This document shows, one piece after another, positions 17,501 through 26,147 of a DNA stretch of 64,000 nt; the stretch's first letter is position 1; each line of letters opens with the position of its first letter. The translations under genes and the position numbers were made by a program. Source of the stretch: CBDDEC01 sp965226785 (GTDB taxonomy: Bacteria; Chloroflexota; Dehalococcoidia; UBA2979). The notes under the pieces were generated by a model. The model was not told the DNA's origin. It searched no databases and was given only the letters and a program-made list of their open reading frames with translations. Where the stretch lies: positions 558,001 to 622,000 of the forward strand of contig CBDDEC010000003.1 in NCBI GenBank assembly GCA_965226785.1, read 5' to 3'.

Positions 17501-17912
17501 CCGGGCCTGGGCTCCCGGGCAGCACCGCGACCTCGTGCTCCTGAGCCAGCCCTCGAGCGCGCGACTTGTCGCCCAGCAGCTCCAGCGTGTCGACGGAGGG
17601 ACCGACAAAGACGATGTCTTCCTCCGCACAGCGGCGCGCGAACTCGGCGCTCTCCGCCAGGAAGCCGTAGCCCGGGTGGATCGCATCGCAGCCAGCGGCT
17701 TTCGCGATCGCGAGCGCCTGCTCGATATCGAGGTAGGCGCTCGTGTCCCTGCCCGTCAGCGCATGCGCTTCGTCGGCCCTGCTGACGTGGGGCGAGTCGG
17801 CGTCACCTTCGGAGAACACGGCGACGGTCATGAGGCCGAGCTCCTCAGCCGCGCGCATGATCCGGATCGCGATTTCGCCGCGATTGGCAATCAGAAGTTT
17901 GTTCAAATCCAT
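14532..17912 (-). CDS. single-chain biotin-dependent acyl-CoA carboxylase (BC-BCCP-CT)
   Basis: 1126 residues carrying all three activities. Biotin carboxylase is at about 1-460 (KLLIANRGEIAIRI, ATP-grasp loop GGGGRGM at 163-169, EANPRLQVEH at 291-300). The biotinyl carrier domain is at about 517-585 with MSALKMEH, making Lys548 the biotin site (Ala-Leu-Lys-Met rather than the usual Ala-Met-Lys-Met). The carboxyltransferase is at about 600-1126, with GGRSGGGP and GFCYAGN-like substrate loops and DTPGMMVG. The arrangement matches single-chain long-chain acyl-CoA carboxylases of actinobacteria rather than split AccABCD. Acetyl-, propionyl- or longer acyl-CoA are all possible substrates. A downstream enoyl-CoA hydratase gene precedes it on the same strand. 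Confidence 0.95.
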   Translation of the reverse strand: MDLNKLLIANRGEIAIRIMRAAEELGLMTVAVFSEGDADSPHVSRADEAHALTGRDTSAYLDIEQALAIAKAAGCDAIHPGYGFLAESAEFARRCAEEDIVFVGPSVDTLELLGDKSRARGLAQEHEVAVLPGSPGPVTADEARAFLEELGDGAAMVIKAIFGGGGRGMRVVDSVDEAASAHARCQSEAKAAFGDGAVYVEQYLQRVRHVEVQVIGDGSGAVSHLGERECSIQRRHQKVVEIAPSPSLSSGLRDAISAAAVRMAEAVSYRSLGTFEFLVDTTAKDRFVFIEANPRLQVEHTVTEEVTGVDLVVTQLRLSRGETLTDLGLEQASVPPARGFSIQARVNTEQMQPDGSIRPSGGQLTMFQVPSGPGVRVDTYAVPGYSTNPSFDSLLAKVIVHSTSDDFAAACRRLARALDEFEIRGLETNLPFLSKVLQHDDFLAQDVYTAWLDHNMEQLTAADDAIEDDRDSASQAGAAINRKDPLASLDFFREGAPTRMGETPLPVVGPPNTEAVPAPLQATVSEILVDEGDVVREGQLLMVMSALKMEHEVTAQVGGVIRQLTVAVGETVYEGHPVAFVEVMDVGEAIEQEERTVDLDYVRPSLQALFDRREFGLDKNRPDAVERRHSRDRRTVRENVTQLIDPGSWVEYGPLTISGPRAGLSLEDLIRKTPADGLVAGIGSVNGDLFDKKRARTVFISYDDTVLAGTQGMRGHDKTDRMVELANDLSLPVIFHAEGAGGRSGGGPVGNPDDGPAGRGHPSVRTFEMMAQLSGTVPMIGVTAGWCYAGNASILGLTDIIIATEDSLIAMGGPSTIEGGGMGVFLPEEVGPTSDTVPAGTVDILVKDHDEAIAASKKCLSYFQGSIDQWECADQRLLRHIIPENRHRSFDIRELIRDLADQDSVLELRPEFGISMITAFIRIEGHPFGLTANNNAYIGGAIDSPGSDKVARFWQLCDAYNIPIITLVDTPGMMVGPEVEKTGLVRHCSRLFVTGANLESPRFSVILRKGYALGSIAVMTGSGRAPIFTVTWPDGEFGGMNLESGVLLSNRDALAQIEDIDERAAAYDEMVESAYERSSALNAGSVFGVDDVIDPAETRRWIVDGLLSVPESEPLRRGRRTFLDTW

Positions 17913-17983
17913 CGGGCTTGGTCCTCACTCGGTCGCGCTCGAGGTCGTTGATGCAGCAGGCGGCCCGGTCTCCGGCGGGGCGG

Positions 17984-18829
17984 TTAGTCGTCGACGTGGA
18001 GCGGCGGGAACTCGGGCGGGCGGCGCTCCACGAAGGAGGAGATTCCCTCCTTGAAGTCAGGCCAGTGGACGCTGTGCTGGACCAACTGGCCCATGTCTTC
18101 CATTGCAGGACCGAGCGTCAGCATCAGGTGCTGATAGACCATCCGCTTCATGTGCATCAGCGACGTTGGTGAGGCGGTCTCCACCAGGCCTCGGACGTAG
18201 GCGCGTGTCTGCGGCAACAGCTCTTCGGCGGGGAACACCTTCGACGCGAGACCGAGCGCGACGGCTTCCTCGCCGCGTACCTTGCGTCCGCTCCAAAGGA
18301 ACTCCAATGCACGCTCGGGCCCCATGAGCTGCGGCAGTAGCCAGCTCGTCCCAGCCTCAGCGGTGAGTCCCCGTTGCGCGAACGCTGCCACAAACGAGGC
18401 GTCTTCTGACGCAAAACGAAGGTCGCAGAATAGAGCCATCGCCAGGCCGACGCCGGCACACGGGCCGTTGACCGCCGCGATGATTGGCTTGCGCACCGTT
18501 AGGAAGTAAGCGAAGGTGCCTCGCTCGAAGTCGGAACCCATCTCCGGATCGCCGGCCTGGAGCGGCTCGAGCCCGGTGTCCTGATTCATCACCGAAATGT
18601 CGCCAGCATCTTCGATGTCTCCGAGCATCCCCATGTCCGCGCCGGCGCAGAATCCGCGTCCAGCACCGGTGAGGATGATCGCGACCACGTCCGGGTCCTC
18701 CTCAGCCGTCGCCAACGCGTGCCGGATTTCCTGCAGCGTTCGGTCGGTGAACGCGTTGAGCTTCTCTGGTCGGTTCAAGGTCAACGTGGCTATGCGCTCG
18801 TCCACGTCGTAGAGAATCTCTTCGTACAT
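17984..18829 (-). CDS. enoyl-CoA hydratase/isomerase family protein
   Basis: A 281-residue crotonase-fold protein. Visible are TLNRPEKLNAF near the N-terminus, the oxyanion-hole segment GAGRGFCAGADM, AVNGPCAGVGLAMALFCDLRFAS, and RGLTAEAGTSWLLPQLMG holding the candidate catalytic Glu. It probably hydrates or isomerises an enoyl-CoA. It lies 70 bases upstream of the carboxylase gene on the same strand and may share its transcript. The C-terminal FVERRPPEFP is common in this family. Confidence 0.93.
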   Translation of the reverse strand: MYEEILYDVDERIATLTLNRPEKLNAFTDRTLQEIRHALATAEEDPDVVAIILTGAGRGFCAGADMGMLGDIEDAGDISVMNQDTGLEPLQAGDPEMGSDFERGTFAYFLTVRKPIIAAVNGPCAGVGLAMALFCDLRFASEDASFVAAFAQRGLTAEAGTSWLLPQLMGPERALEFLWSGRKVRGEEAVALGLASKVFPAEELLPQTRAYVRGLVETASPTSLMHMKRMVYQHLMLTLGPAMEDMGQLVQHSVHWPDFKEGISSFVERRPPEFPPLHVDD

Positions 18830-18923
18830 TCGGTCCCCCCATTGCTGTCCGGAATCCTACGCCTCGGAGCCGAGGGACCGACGCCTGCTGCCTGCCGTCC
18901 CGCCCGATTCCAGTTACGAGCTG

Positions 18924-19673
18924 TCAGACAAGACGGAAGCGAACGCCGCAGACCATGACCTCGTGGTCTTCGGTGAGGCAGCCGCGCGCCTCCGCCTCGC
19001 GCAATACGCGCGCGGCGTCGACCACGTCGACATCGAGCCCACCGAGGCCGACGCCGCGGCCATCCGAGGCTTCGACGAACCGTATCGTGGCGTCATCGAG
19101 CGCGATGGTGATCTGGCCATCCGGGCTCGCCTCGACGGGGCGATCGAGGACCTCGCTCCAGCGCGCCCCCAGGGCGACCGGATCATTCGACTGCACCTCG
19201 GCGGCAGTGATCGCGCGGGTCACATCCAGTCGCCGATGTGCGATCCAGTTCTCACCCGCCGGCCACCACGGCCCCGCCGGATCCTCGTCGCTCTCGTCCT
19301 GCCGCAACTCCACGATCGCACCTGGCACGTCTCGAGGGTGCAGCTGAATCCCACGACCGTCGTCGTACACCGGCCGCATCCCTAGGCTCGTCACCCGATC
19401 GCGAGCTCCGTCGACGTCATCGCATTGAGTGATCACCATGTAGCCACCGTCGCCACCACGACGGTCCAGGTGACGGCCAGCGGCGGTGCCGCCCTCGATC
19501 GGGGCGACGACTTCGAGGAAGCTGTTCCCGACGGGCAGCATCACGTTCTGGACGCCGAAGCCCTTCAGTTCTGGCGAGCGACTGCTGACCTCCAGTCCCA
19601 AGATTGCGGTGAGGTCACTCTCGACTTCTTCCAGGTCGCGGGCGACGAGGCAAATCTGGCGCATCCTCAGCAT
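18924..19673 (-). CDS. two-module VOC (glyoxalase-like) protein
   Basis: 249 residues, two beta-alpha-beta-beta-beta modules: MLRMRQICLVARDLEEVE and IQLHPRDVPGAIVELRQ in the first, ALGARWSEVLDRPVE and DDATIRFVEASDG in the second. Its sequence parallels the protein at 34001-34759 nearly domain by domain (QICLVARDL/QIALVARDL, NSFLEVVAP, RRGGDGGYMVI, GAIVELRQDE/AAIAELRQNE, DEDPAGPW), so the two are recent paralogues. The reaction is unknown; VOC proteins of this length are metal-dependent isomerases, dioxygenases or binding proteins. Confidence 0.9.
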   Translation of the reverse strand: MLRMRQICLVARDLEEVESDLTAILGLEVSSRSPELKGFGVQNVMLPVGNSFLEVVAPIEGGTAAGRHLDRRGGDGGYMVITQCDDVDGARDRVTSLGMRPVYDDGRGIQLHPRDVPGAIVELRQDESDEDPAGPWWPAGENWIAHRRLDVTRAITAAEVQSNDPVALGARWSEVLDRPVEASPDGQITIALDDATIRFVEASDGRGVGLGGLDVDVVDAARVLREAEARGCLTEDHEVMVCGVRFRLV

Positions 19674-19852
19674 CTATGGACTCCCATCCCGAGAGGGCCG
19701 GCGTGCCGGGCGATCCTATACCGGGCAGTCGGCCGTCTGCGCTTAGGCCCGAAGGGGCGCATCCGAGCAGGCAGCGCCGTCGCCGGAGGTCGTACGGGCC
19801 GGTAGGATCGGCGCGATGAAACACGCGCCCCGAGAACCTGAGGAGGGCCGGC

Positions 19853-20254
19853 ATGCTGGCCGAGTTCGCCAATATAGCGATCGCAGTCAACGACATCGAT
19901 GCCGCGATCAAGCGTTACGAGAGTGCATTCGGCTGGAGTCTCGAGCGTGAGGTCAGTACGCAAGAGTCACTGCGCATCAAGACCGCGATCCTGAGCGCCG
20001 ATGGCCTCATGATCGAGCTGATCTCGCCGTTGCCGGGAGAGGAGGTGCTCCGCCGCTTCCTCGACACGCGCGGCGAGGGGTTCTATCGCGTGGCCTTCCG
20101 GACCGAGCATTGCGACGAGGTGCTGAGCCGCCTCGACGACCACGGCGTTCGACATGTCGACTTGGCCGCTGACGGAGGACAGCGCGTGGTCTTTACCGCG
20201 CCGAAGTCCGCGCACGGTCTCCTCGTCGAGTACGTCGAGGCCGTCGAGGACTGA
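19853..20254 (+). CDS. VOC protein resembling methylmalonyl-CoA epimerase
   Basis: A 133-residue single VOC module beginning FANIAIAVNDIDAAIKRYESAFGW, with TAILSADGLMIELISPLPGEE and GLLVEYVEA containing the second-module Glu. The pattern of an H/N-x-IAV-D start, an x-IELI strand and a C-terminal LVEY matches methylmalonyl-CoA epimerase-type proteins, although the first metal His is replaced by Asn in FANIAIAV. GGAGG lies eight bases ahead of ATG 19853. If active it would fit the CoA metabolism nearby; the Asn substitution weakens that. Confidence 0.8.
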   Translation: MLAEFANIAIAVNDIDAAIKRYESAFGWSLEREVSTQESLRIKTAILSADGLMIELISPLPGEEVLRRFLDTRGEGFYRVAFRTEHCDEVLSRLDDHGVRHVDLAADGGQRVVFTAPKSAHGLLVEYVEAVED

Positions 20255-20356
20255 GGCTCCGTGCTGACGCTGGCCAAGTATGATTCTGATCGTGATGTAC
20301 GCGTCGGACCCCGGCCCAAACCCTCTCACGGCCGGGGTCCCGTGCGTCACGCGTCC

Positions 20357-20416
20357 CAGCGAACAGACCACGCCCCGCACCGGTTCGTCGAAGCCCTTCA
20401 ACTCCACCTCGCCGCT
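20357..20416 (-). pseudogene. scrap of a class III cyclase C-terminus
   Basis: The minus strand reads SGEVELKGFDEPVRGVVCSL, the characteristic end of class III adenylyl/guanylyl cyclase domains (LKGFxEPV). No cyclase sequence precedes it. It lies in the 450-base gap between the VOC gene and the MMPL gene. Confidence 0.6.
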
Positions 20417-20565
20417 GTATGCGCGACTACAGCCAGACCTGTGGAACGAGTACGCGCTGTTCTCAGGCACTCGATTGAGCGCCGAAGCCGCCCGGTCTGG
20501 ACTCACGGGCGCTTGCCTCTATGATGCTCGTTATCGCGGGCTGAGCCTACGCTCGGGTGTCTTAA

Positions 20566-20643
20566 ATGGCCACACGCACCGTCACGCTGCTCTTCTGCGA
20601 CCTCGTCGCATCGACGGAGCTCCTGGCCCGCATCGGCGTGCGA
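20566..20643 (+). pseudogene. scrap of a class III cyclase N-terminus
   Basis: The plus strand from ATG 20566 reads MATRTVTLLFCDLVASTELL then ARIG, the start of a class III cyclase domain with the first metal-binding Asp, after which the sequence diverges and runs to a stop. Together with the oppositely oriented tail at 20357 it suggests a cyclase gene lost by deletion and inversion. Apart from these scraps nothing coding is seen between 20255 and 20705. Confidence 0.65.
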
Positions 20644-20705
20644 CAGTGTGTGCCTTGTCGATTAACCCAGCCCGGCAAGCGAGCCACGGCGGCGAGGCGT
20701 AGGAG

Positions 20706-23003
20706 ATGAGGCGCCTCGGCGAGTGGGTCTACGACCACCGCTGGCGAGTGGTCGTCGCTGCGCTACTGCTCGCGCTCGCTTCGCTGCCCACGGCCGCGCG
20801 GGTATTCGATGTCGCAAAGCAGGGCGGTTTCGAGGACCCGTCGAGCGAAGCCGCCCAAGTCGAGGAGTTCCTAACAAAGCAAGGCCTAGGCTTCGCCGGC
20901 ATCGATGATCTCTTTCTGATCGTCACCTCGCCCGAAGAGCCGCTTGTGGCCGTACCGGTGGCGAAAGAGATCGACAGGCTCGCCTCCGTCGGTCTCGCCG
21001 ACCCGCTCGTGAGCCGGGTGGTCTACCGCAACGAAGATCTCAGGCCGACCGGTATCGACTCCGACGATGCCACTTCCACGGTGATCTCGATGACGCTGCT
21101 CGGCAGTGACGACGAGAAGCGCACTCACTACGAAGAGGTCCTCGAACCGCAGCTGAGGTCCGAAACACTTGACGTGATCCACGGTGGGCTCACGCCGGGC
21201 AACGTGGAGCTGACGGAGACGGTGGTACGAGATCTGCGACGTGCCGAGTTGATCGCCTTGCCCTTGACCCTCCTGGCTCTGTGGCTCCTGTTCGGCGGTA
21301 TCGTGCCTGCGCTCCTGCCGATTGTGACAGCGGTCCTCTCGCTGCTCCTCGCGTGGGGTGCGATCGGCATCCTCGGCAGGTACGTCAACATCTCGGTTCT
21401 GGCGCTCACGCCGATGTCGATGCTGGCACTGGGTGTCGCGGTCGACTACTCCCTCTTCGTCGTGATGCGGTATCGCGAGGAGATGAGTCACCAATCCGAG
21501 AACATCCGCGGCGCGATGGGCGTCACCTCAGGGACAGCTGGGCGGGCCGTCCTGGTGTCTGGGGTCACCACAGCGATCAGCCTGGCCTCGCTGCTGATGT
21601 TTAACGAGATGTTCCTGCGCTCGGTCGCGATCGGCGCATTCCTGGCCGTCGGCATCGGAGTGCTCGTCGCCACGACGGTACTGCCGGCACTGATCGCCAT
21701 TTTGGGCCAGTCCGCGCGCGAACCGGCACGCGCGTTCACCGTCAGCAGTGGGCCTCGGTGGCTCCTCAGGCAAGCTGGACTCCGCTTCGACGATTTTGCT
21801 AGGCAGCCACGCGAGCAAACAGAAGAGGGGTTCTGGTTCCGCGTGTCGCGGCTCGGCGCGCGGTGGCCGCTGCCGCTCGTCACGCTGGTTGTACTCGTTC
21901 TGCTACTCGCGGGAACGCCCTTCCTACGCATCAACCTCGCGCTACCCGACGAGAGAGGCCTCCCCAGCCACTTCGAGGCAAGAGTCGCTCTCGACCGGCT
22001 GGAGTCCGAGTTCAGCGACCTCGAGCGTGACACGGTCGATGTCCTCATCGAGTTCGACACGGACCTAGCTCGCGATCGTTACCGGGACGTTGCGGCGTTC
22101 GTAGCTGCCGCGGAGGCGGTCCCCGGCATCACGGGAAGCGACGGACTCACGCAGCGACACACCTTTGAGGAGGTGAACTGGCAGCAGTTGCCAGTCAGCG
22201 AGCGCGATGACTTTCTCATCCTGAACGTCGAGGGCGTCGTGAACCGCTTCGTCGAAGGGAACGCGATCGTTACCCGTCTCGAACTCGCCGCACCCTCGCG
22301 ATCGGCGGAGGCCCTCGACGTCATCGACGAGCTCCGTTCGGTGCCGGGAATCGAAGGTGCCTCAGTGCGCCTCGGTGGCGCCTCGGCGGCCCTGCTCGAT
22401 GGGCGCGCTTCGCTCCGCGCGCGCATCCCGTATGTGGTCGCCTTCATCGTGGCTGTCACGCTGCTCGCACTGTTCCTCGAGTTTCGTTCGATCATGATCC
22501 CGATCAAGGCCGTCTTCCTGAACGCGGTCTCGATCTCGGCCGCCCTCGGCGCGCTGGTCTGGGTGTTCCAGGATGGCCACCTCGAGCAGATCCTCCGTTT
22601 CGAGGAGACCGGGTCGATCACTACCGTTGCCCCTGTCCTGATCTTCGCGATCGTGTTCGGCCTGTCGATGGATTACGAGATCTTCCTGCTCTCCCGCATC
22701 CGCGAGGAGTACGAGAACAACGGTGGGGACACGGAACAGGCAGTAGCGCAGGGTCTGCAGCGCACGGGCCGGATGATCACCGGCGCCGCGCTCTTGATCG
22801 TCCTCGTCGTCGGCGCGTTTGCGACTTCTGAGGTCGTGCTCATGAAGCAGATTGGCTTCGGTCTTGCGGTCGCCATCCTGCTCGACGCGACGGTGGTGAG
22901 GGCCCTGCTCGTACCCGCGAGCATGCACCTCATGGGCCGTGCGAACTGGTGGGCACCACGGTGGCTGCTCCCGAGACGTCTTCCCCCGGAATCGGATCGC
23001 TGA
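20706..23003 (+). CDS. MMPL-family RND-type membrane transporter
   Basis: 765 residues with two repeats, each one helix, a large extracytoplasmic loop and a five-helix bundle. The conserved ALGVAVDYSLFVVMRYREEM (first repeat) and FGLSMDYEIFLLSRIREEY (second) carry the Asp-Tyr pairs used for proton coupling in MmpL proteins. The C-terminus ends shortly after the last helix with an Arg/Pro-rich tail. MmpL-type proteins export lipids or hydrophobic compounds across the inner membrane; no partner gene indicates the cargo. ATG 20706 follows GGAGAT closely. Confidence 0.93.
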   Translation: MRRLGEWVYDHRWRVVVAALLLALASLPTAARVFDVAKQGGFEDPSSEAAQVEEFLTKQGLGFAGIDDLFLIVTSPEEPLVAVPVAKEIDRLASVGLADPLVSRVVYRNEDLRPTGIDSDDATSTVISMTLLGSDDEKRTHYEEVLEPQLRSETLDVIHGGLTPGNVELTETVVRDLRRAELIALPLTLLALWLLFGGIVPALLPIVTAVLSLLLAWGAIGILGRYVNISVLALTPMSMLALGVAVDYSLFVVMRYREEMSHQSENIRGAMGVTSGTAGRAVLVSGVTTAISLASLLMFNEMFLRSVAIGAFLAVGIGVLVATTVLPALIAILGQSAREPARAFTVSSGPRWLLRQAGLRFDDFARQPREQTEEGFWFRVSRLGARWPLPLVTLVVLVLLLAGTPFLRINLALPDERGLPSHFEARVALDRLESEFSDLERDTVDVLIEFDTDLARDRYRDVAAFVAAAEAVPGITGSDGLTQRHTFEEVNWQQLPVSERDDFLILNVEGVVNRFVEGNAIVTRLELAAPSRSAEALDVIDELRSVPGIEGASVRLGGASAALLDGRASLRARIPYVVAFIVAVTLLALFLEFRSIMIPIKAVFLNAVSISAALGALVWVFQDGHLEQILRFEETGSITTVAPVLIFAIVFGLSMDYEIFLLSRIREEYENNGGDTEQAVAQGLQRTGRMITGAALLIVLVVGAFATSEVVLMKQIGFGLAVAILLDATVVRALLVPASMHLMGRANWWAPRWLLPRRLPPESDR

Positions 23004-23086
23004 CACGTCGATGATGATGTTCACATACTCAACAGCAGCCACTGGTTAGGCTCGCGCTACCTGGCGACGGATCAGCGGAGGACACG

Positions 23087-23689
23087 ATGGCGATCTCGAC
23101 GGTTACTGTTTCTCGCTACCTCGGTGCGGGTGGCGAGGAAATCGGGCTCGAGCTAGCGGAGCGTCTGGGTTTCGACTACATGGACGATCAGATCATCACT
23201 CGGGTCGCCGAACGGGCGAACGTGACACCTGAGCTCGCCGCAGAGGTGGAGCAGCGACAGTCTCTGATCGCGAGGATCCTCGATGCCCTGCCTGCTGGCG
23301 CGATCGCCTACGGGGAACAGGCGTACGAGCTCCCGCGACGGTCTGAGCTCGAGGATGTGATCCGCGACGTCGTGCGTGAGACCGGCCAACGTGGAGGAGT
23401 CGTACTCGTAGGCGCGGCGCACGCGTTGGGCGCGAGTGCGGGCGTGCTGCGGATTCTCGTGACCGCCACCGAGGAGCACCAGGTCCTCCGGCTCGTCAGC
23501 AGCGGGCTGTCCGAGGATGATGCACGCGGCGCGGTAAACGGCGCGGACGGTGCGCGCGCGGACTACCTGAATCGCATGTACGGCGTGACCGAGGCGCCCG
23601 ATCAGTACGACCTCTGCATCAACACCGATCACCTTGAGCCCGCAGCTGCTGCCGAAATCGCGCTCGCGTTCGCGGAGAGCTACAGCTAG
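23087..23689 (+). CDS. cytidylate kinase-like family protein
   Basis: A 200-residue P-loop-like protein beginning ISTVTVSRYLGAGGEEIGLELAERLGFDYMDDQII, as in the cytidylate-kinase-like family (Cytidylate_kin2). The P-loop reads SRYLGAGGEEIG, a degenerate form without the standard Gly-Lys-Ser/Thr end, which is common in this family. GGVVLVGAAHAL and DLCINTDHL follow in expected places. Nucleotide kinase activity is not proven for such proteins. GAGGACACG lies ahead of ATG 23087. Confidence 0.85.
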   Translation: MAISTVTVSRYLGAGGEEIGLELAERLGFDYMDDQIITRVAERANVTPELAAEVEQRQSLIARILDALPAGAIAYGEQAYELPRRSELEDVIRDVVRETGQRGGVVLVGAAHALGASAGVLRILVTATEEHQVLRLVSSGLSEDDARGAVNGADGARADYLNRMYGVTEAPDQYDLCINTDHLEPAAAAEIALAFAESYS

Positions 23690-23930
23690 CCCTGCTCATG
23701 CACACGACTGGCAAGACGACCGTCATGAGCGTCCTATCGTCATCGCGTGACTTGGTACGACTCGAGTGTCTCCCGGGTTATCTCGAGACAACCCGCACTT
23801 CGACAGGGGACTCGCTGCTAAGGTCATCGCCGCCCTCGCTGGAGCGTCCCCTGTCGACGGGCGCTCGCCAGGAGTGCCGAATTGTAGCGTTCTCCTGAAC
23901 AGGCAGGCATCGACCGAAGGGCACGTAGCT

Positions 23931-25787
23931 ATGAGGGAACAGACGATCCTCGAGCAGTTTCTTGACCAGCGCAACGAAGCGGCGCGCGAGCTAATCCAGG
24001 AGGCGGCCGTGCTCGTCGACGTCGCGGGCGGCGAGCGCATTCTCACACGTGGCCAATTCCCCGGGCGGCTGATCCTGATCGCCTCCGGGCTATTCCGGGC
24101 CGAGTTGTACGACCGACACGGCAAACCCATCGAGCTAGCGACCTTCGAACCGGGCGCGTTGGTCGGCGAAATGTCGTTCCTTTCGGGTGAGGCGGTTGCC
24201 AACGATGTGGTCGCCGAGACCGATGGGCGCGTCTGGTACATCGAACAGGCGGCTCTGACCGCTGCCGCCGAGGTGGACGACAACGTGATCCGCGATCTGG
24301 CGATGCTACTAGCGTCGCGCGTGCGCGCCACGAACCAGCGATTGCGCCAGTCGCGGGTGGGGCGGGTCGCGTACCTGCAGGCGCGTCCGCGCGCGGTGGA
24401 GATGGGCGTGGCGTACCGCGTCGCCTTGGCGGCAGCGTCGCAGAACCGCGCGCCGGTGCTGCTGGTCGATCTTGCCCAGCCCGACCCACCGCCGCTGCCC
24501 GATGGCCAGGTGTTCGACGGCCTCGCTGCCCTGCCAAGCGATCGCACAGCGATCCGGGAGCTTGAGCAGTTCGCCGCAGCGGCTGGGCCGACGGTGGCCC
24601 ACCTCTCCACGCGCGGCGAGGCCATCTCCGTCGAAGCGCTGGCCGTGCTCATCCGCCAGCTGCGCCGCCGGTTCTCGACGATCATCGTGCTCTCCGACCC
24701 TGAGGACCGACGCATGGAGACGCTCGCTGACGACACCGATGTGACGCTCAAGCTGATCCTCGAGGGGGAGGCGGTGACAGCGAGTGACCGCTGTATCGTC
24801 CTCGTCGAATCGTCCAAGACGCCGTGGCAGCGCGACGTCAAAGCAGCCGAGCGAGCGCATGGATGCACCGTCAGCGCGATCGTCACGGGTCCGACCTCGG
24901 ACTACCGTCCCGAGCGGTTTCGTGAGGCGCTGGGCAGCGCGGCCCAGGCGGAGGTCGACCGAGTCGCACGGATCGTGATCGGACGGACGGTGGGGCTCGC
25001 CCTCGGTGCCGGGGGAGCGAAGGGATACGCGCACATCGGCGCTGCAGCCGCGCTCGAGGAGATGGGCGTGCCCTTCGATTTCATCGCCGGCGCTAGCGTC
25101 GCCGCGCCGCTAGCCGGCGCGATCTCCGAGGATCTGTCGTACGAGGTGATGCGCCAGGCGATGGACACGATCTTGAACAAGGCCGCCAGTCTGACCCTGC
25201 CGTACCGCTCGCTGCTCTCGACCCGCGGCCTCGAGAGTGGGCTCCGTGAGTTCACCGGGGACAAGACGTTCGAGGACGCGCGCATCCCACTCGCAATCAT
25301 TGCCTGCGACATCGAGCGGCGCGAGACCGTGACCTTCACCGAGGGCCGCGTCCACGAGCCGATGCTGGCGAGCGCGGCGATCCCGATTCTCTTCCCGCCG
25401 GTCGTGATCAATGGCCGGCCGCTGGTTGACGGCGGAGTACTTCAGCCAATCCCAATCCGCCAGGTCGCCGAATTGGGCGCGGACATCGTGATCGCGGTCA
25501 AGCTGAACGATCCGGTCGAGGATGTGGGCGCACGTCGCGCCGAACGGTTCCGAATCCCGACTCTGCCGGTGATTAGGACCGTGCTTCGCACGATTGAAGC
25601 ACAGCAGTGGCAGATCTTCAGCGAGGGTGCCACGCAGGCGGACATCACGGTGGAACCTAGTTTCGAGGGTCCGACCGGGCTCAGCGACTGGTCTCGCGGC
25701 CCATATTTCACTCAATGTGGCGCCGACGCCGTGGAGGCGGTGCGCGAGCAGATCGAGATGCAGCTGCCTTGGGTGCGACCGGACTAG
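23931..25787 (+). CDS. cyclic-nucleotide-binding patatin-like phospholipase (NTE family)
   Basis: 618 residues. The first ~140 form a cNMP-binding domain (LILIASGLFRAELYDRHGKP, GALVGEMSFLSGEAVANDVV). A central region (about 160-330) looks like a Rossmann/P-loop-derived module without a visible P-loop. The C-terminal patatin domain has the oxyanion motif GAGGAKGYAHIG at 359-370, nucleophile Ser389 in GASVAA (the usual Gly-x-Ser-x-Gly has Ala at the last place), and catalytic Asp500 in VDGG. It would be a lysophospholipase-like enzyme gated by a cyclic nucleotide. ATG 23931 is preferred over an upstream GTG because the cNMP fold starts here and AAGGG lies upstream. Confidence 0.9.
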   Translation: MREQTILEQFLDQRNEAARELIQEAAVLVDVAGGERILTRGQFPGRLILIASGLFRAELYDRHGKPIELATFEPGALVGEMSFLSGEAVANDVVAETDGRVWYIEQAALTAAAEVDDNVIRDLAMLLASRVRATNQRLRQSRVGRVAYLQARPRAVEMGVAYRVALAAASQNRAPVLLVDLAQPDPPPLPDGQVFDGLAALPSDRTAIRELEQFAAAAGPTVAHLSTRGEAISVEALAVLIRQLRRRFSTIIVLSDPEDRRMETLADDTDVTLKLILEGEAVTASDRCIVLVESSKTPWQRDVKAAERAHGCTVSAIVTGPTSDYRPERFREALGSAAQAEVDRVARIVIGRTVGLALGAGGAKGYAHIGAAAALEEMGVPFDFIAGASVAAPLAGAISEDLSYEVMRQAMDTILNKAASLTLPYRSLLSTRGLESGLREFTGDKTFEDARIPLAIIACDIERRETVTFTEGRVHEPMLASAAIPILFPPVVINGRPLVDGGVLQPIPIRQVAELGADIVIAVKLNDPVEDVGARRAERFRIPTLPVIRTVLRTIEAQQWQIFSEGATQADITVEPSFEGPTGLSDWSRGPYFTQCGADAVEAVREQIEMQLPWVRPD

Positions 25788-26147
25788 TTTTCCCCGGCCC
25801 ACCGGAACGCCACCCAGACTCCAGCGCTCACCTCGTTGAGATCAGCGCCGGCTTTGGGGTCTGGCCTCTGCACCCTCGAACTCCTCCCACGCGGCAGCCC
25901 GCCGCGGGCTGACTGGGGTGGGTGCCGCTGCACAGGTGGCGCGACGCACGGCAAGCGAAGTGTCGGAGGTCAGCGCCCGGCAGTGATTCCTTCGAATCGT
26001 AGCGGCTTATGTGAACATGTTCATGGCGGGGGTCGTCTAAAGTAGGCGACTCTCCGTACGTCGCCGGAGGCGTGCCTGACGACCACCTGGAAGCTTGTGC
26101 GCGCGTTGAGGCAGTGTGAACGAAGCATGAGCAAAGCGAGGTTTGAT
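25788..26147. other. 360-base gene-free upstream region
   Basis: No coding sequence on either strand looks real (strong frame shadows only). It contains the 12-bp palindrome at 26012-26023 and presumably the promoter of the ketosynthase gene. Confidence 0.6.
26012..26023. promoter_or_regulatory. palindromic operator candidate TGAACATGTTCA
   Basis: Perfect 12-bp palindrome 136 bases upstream of the ketosynthase start. It shares the core GAAC-N2-GTTC with the longer palindrome at 34771-34790. Sites of this type are bound by TetR- or FadR-like repressors in other bacteria; no such regulator is in the window. Confidence 0.5.
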
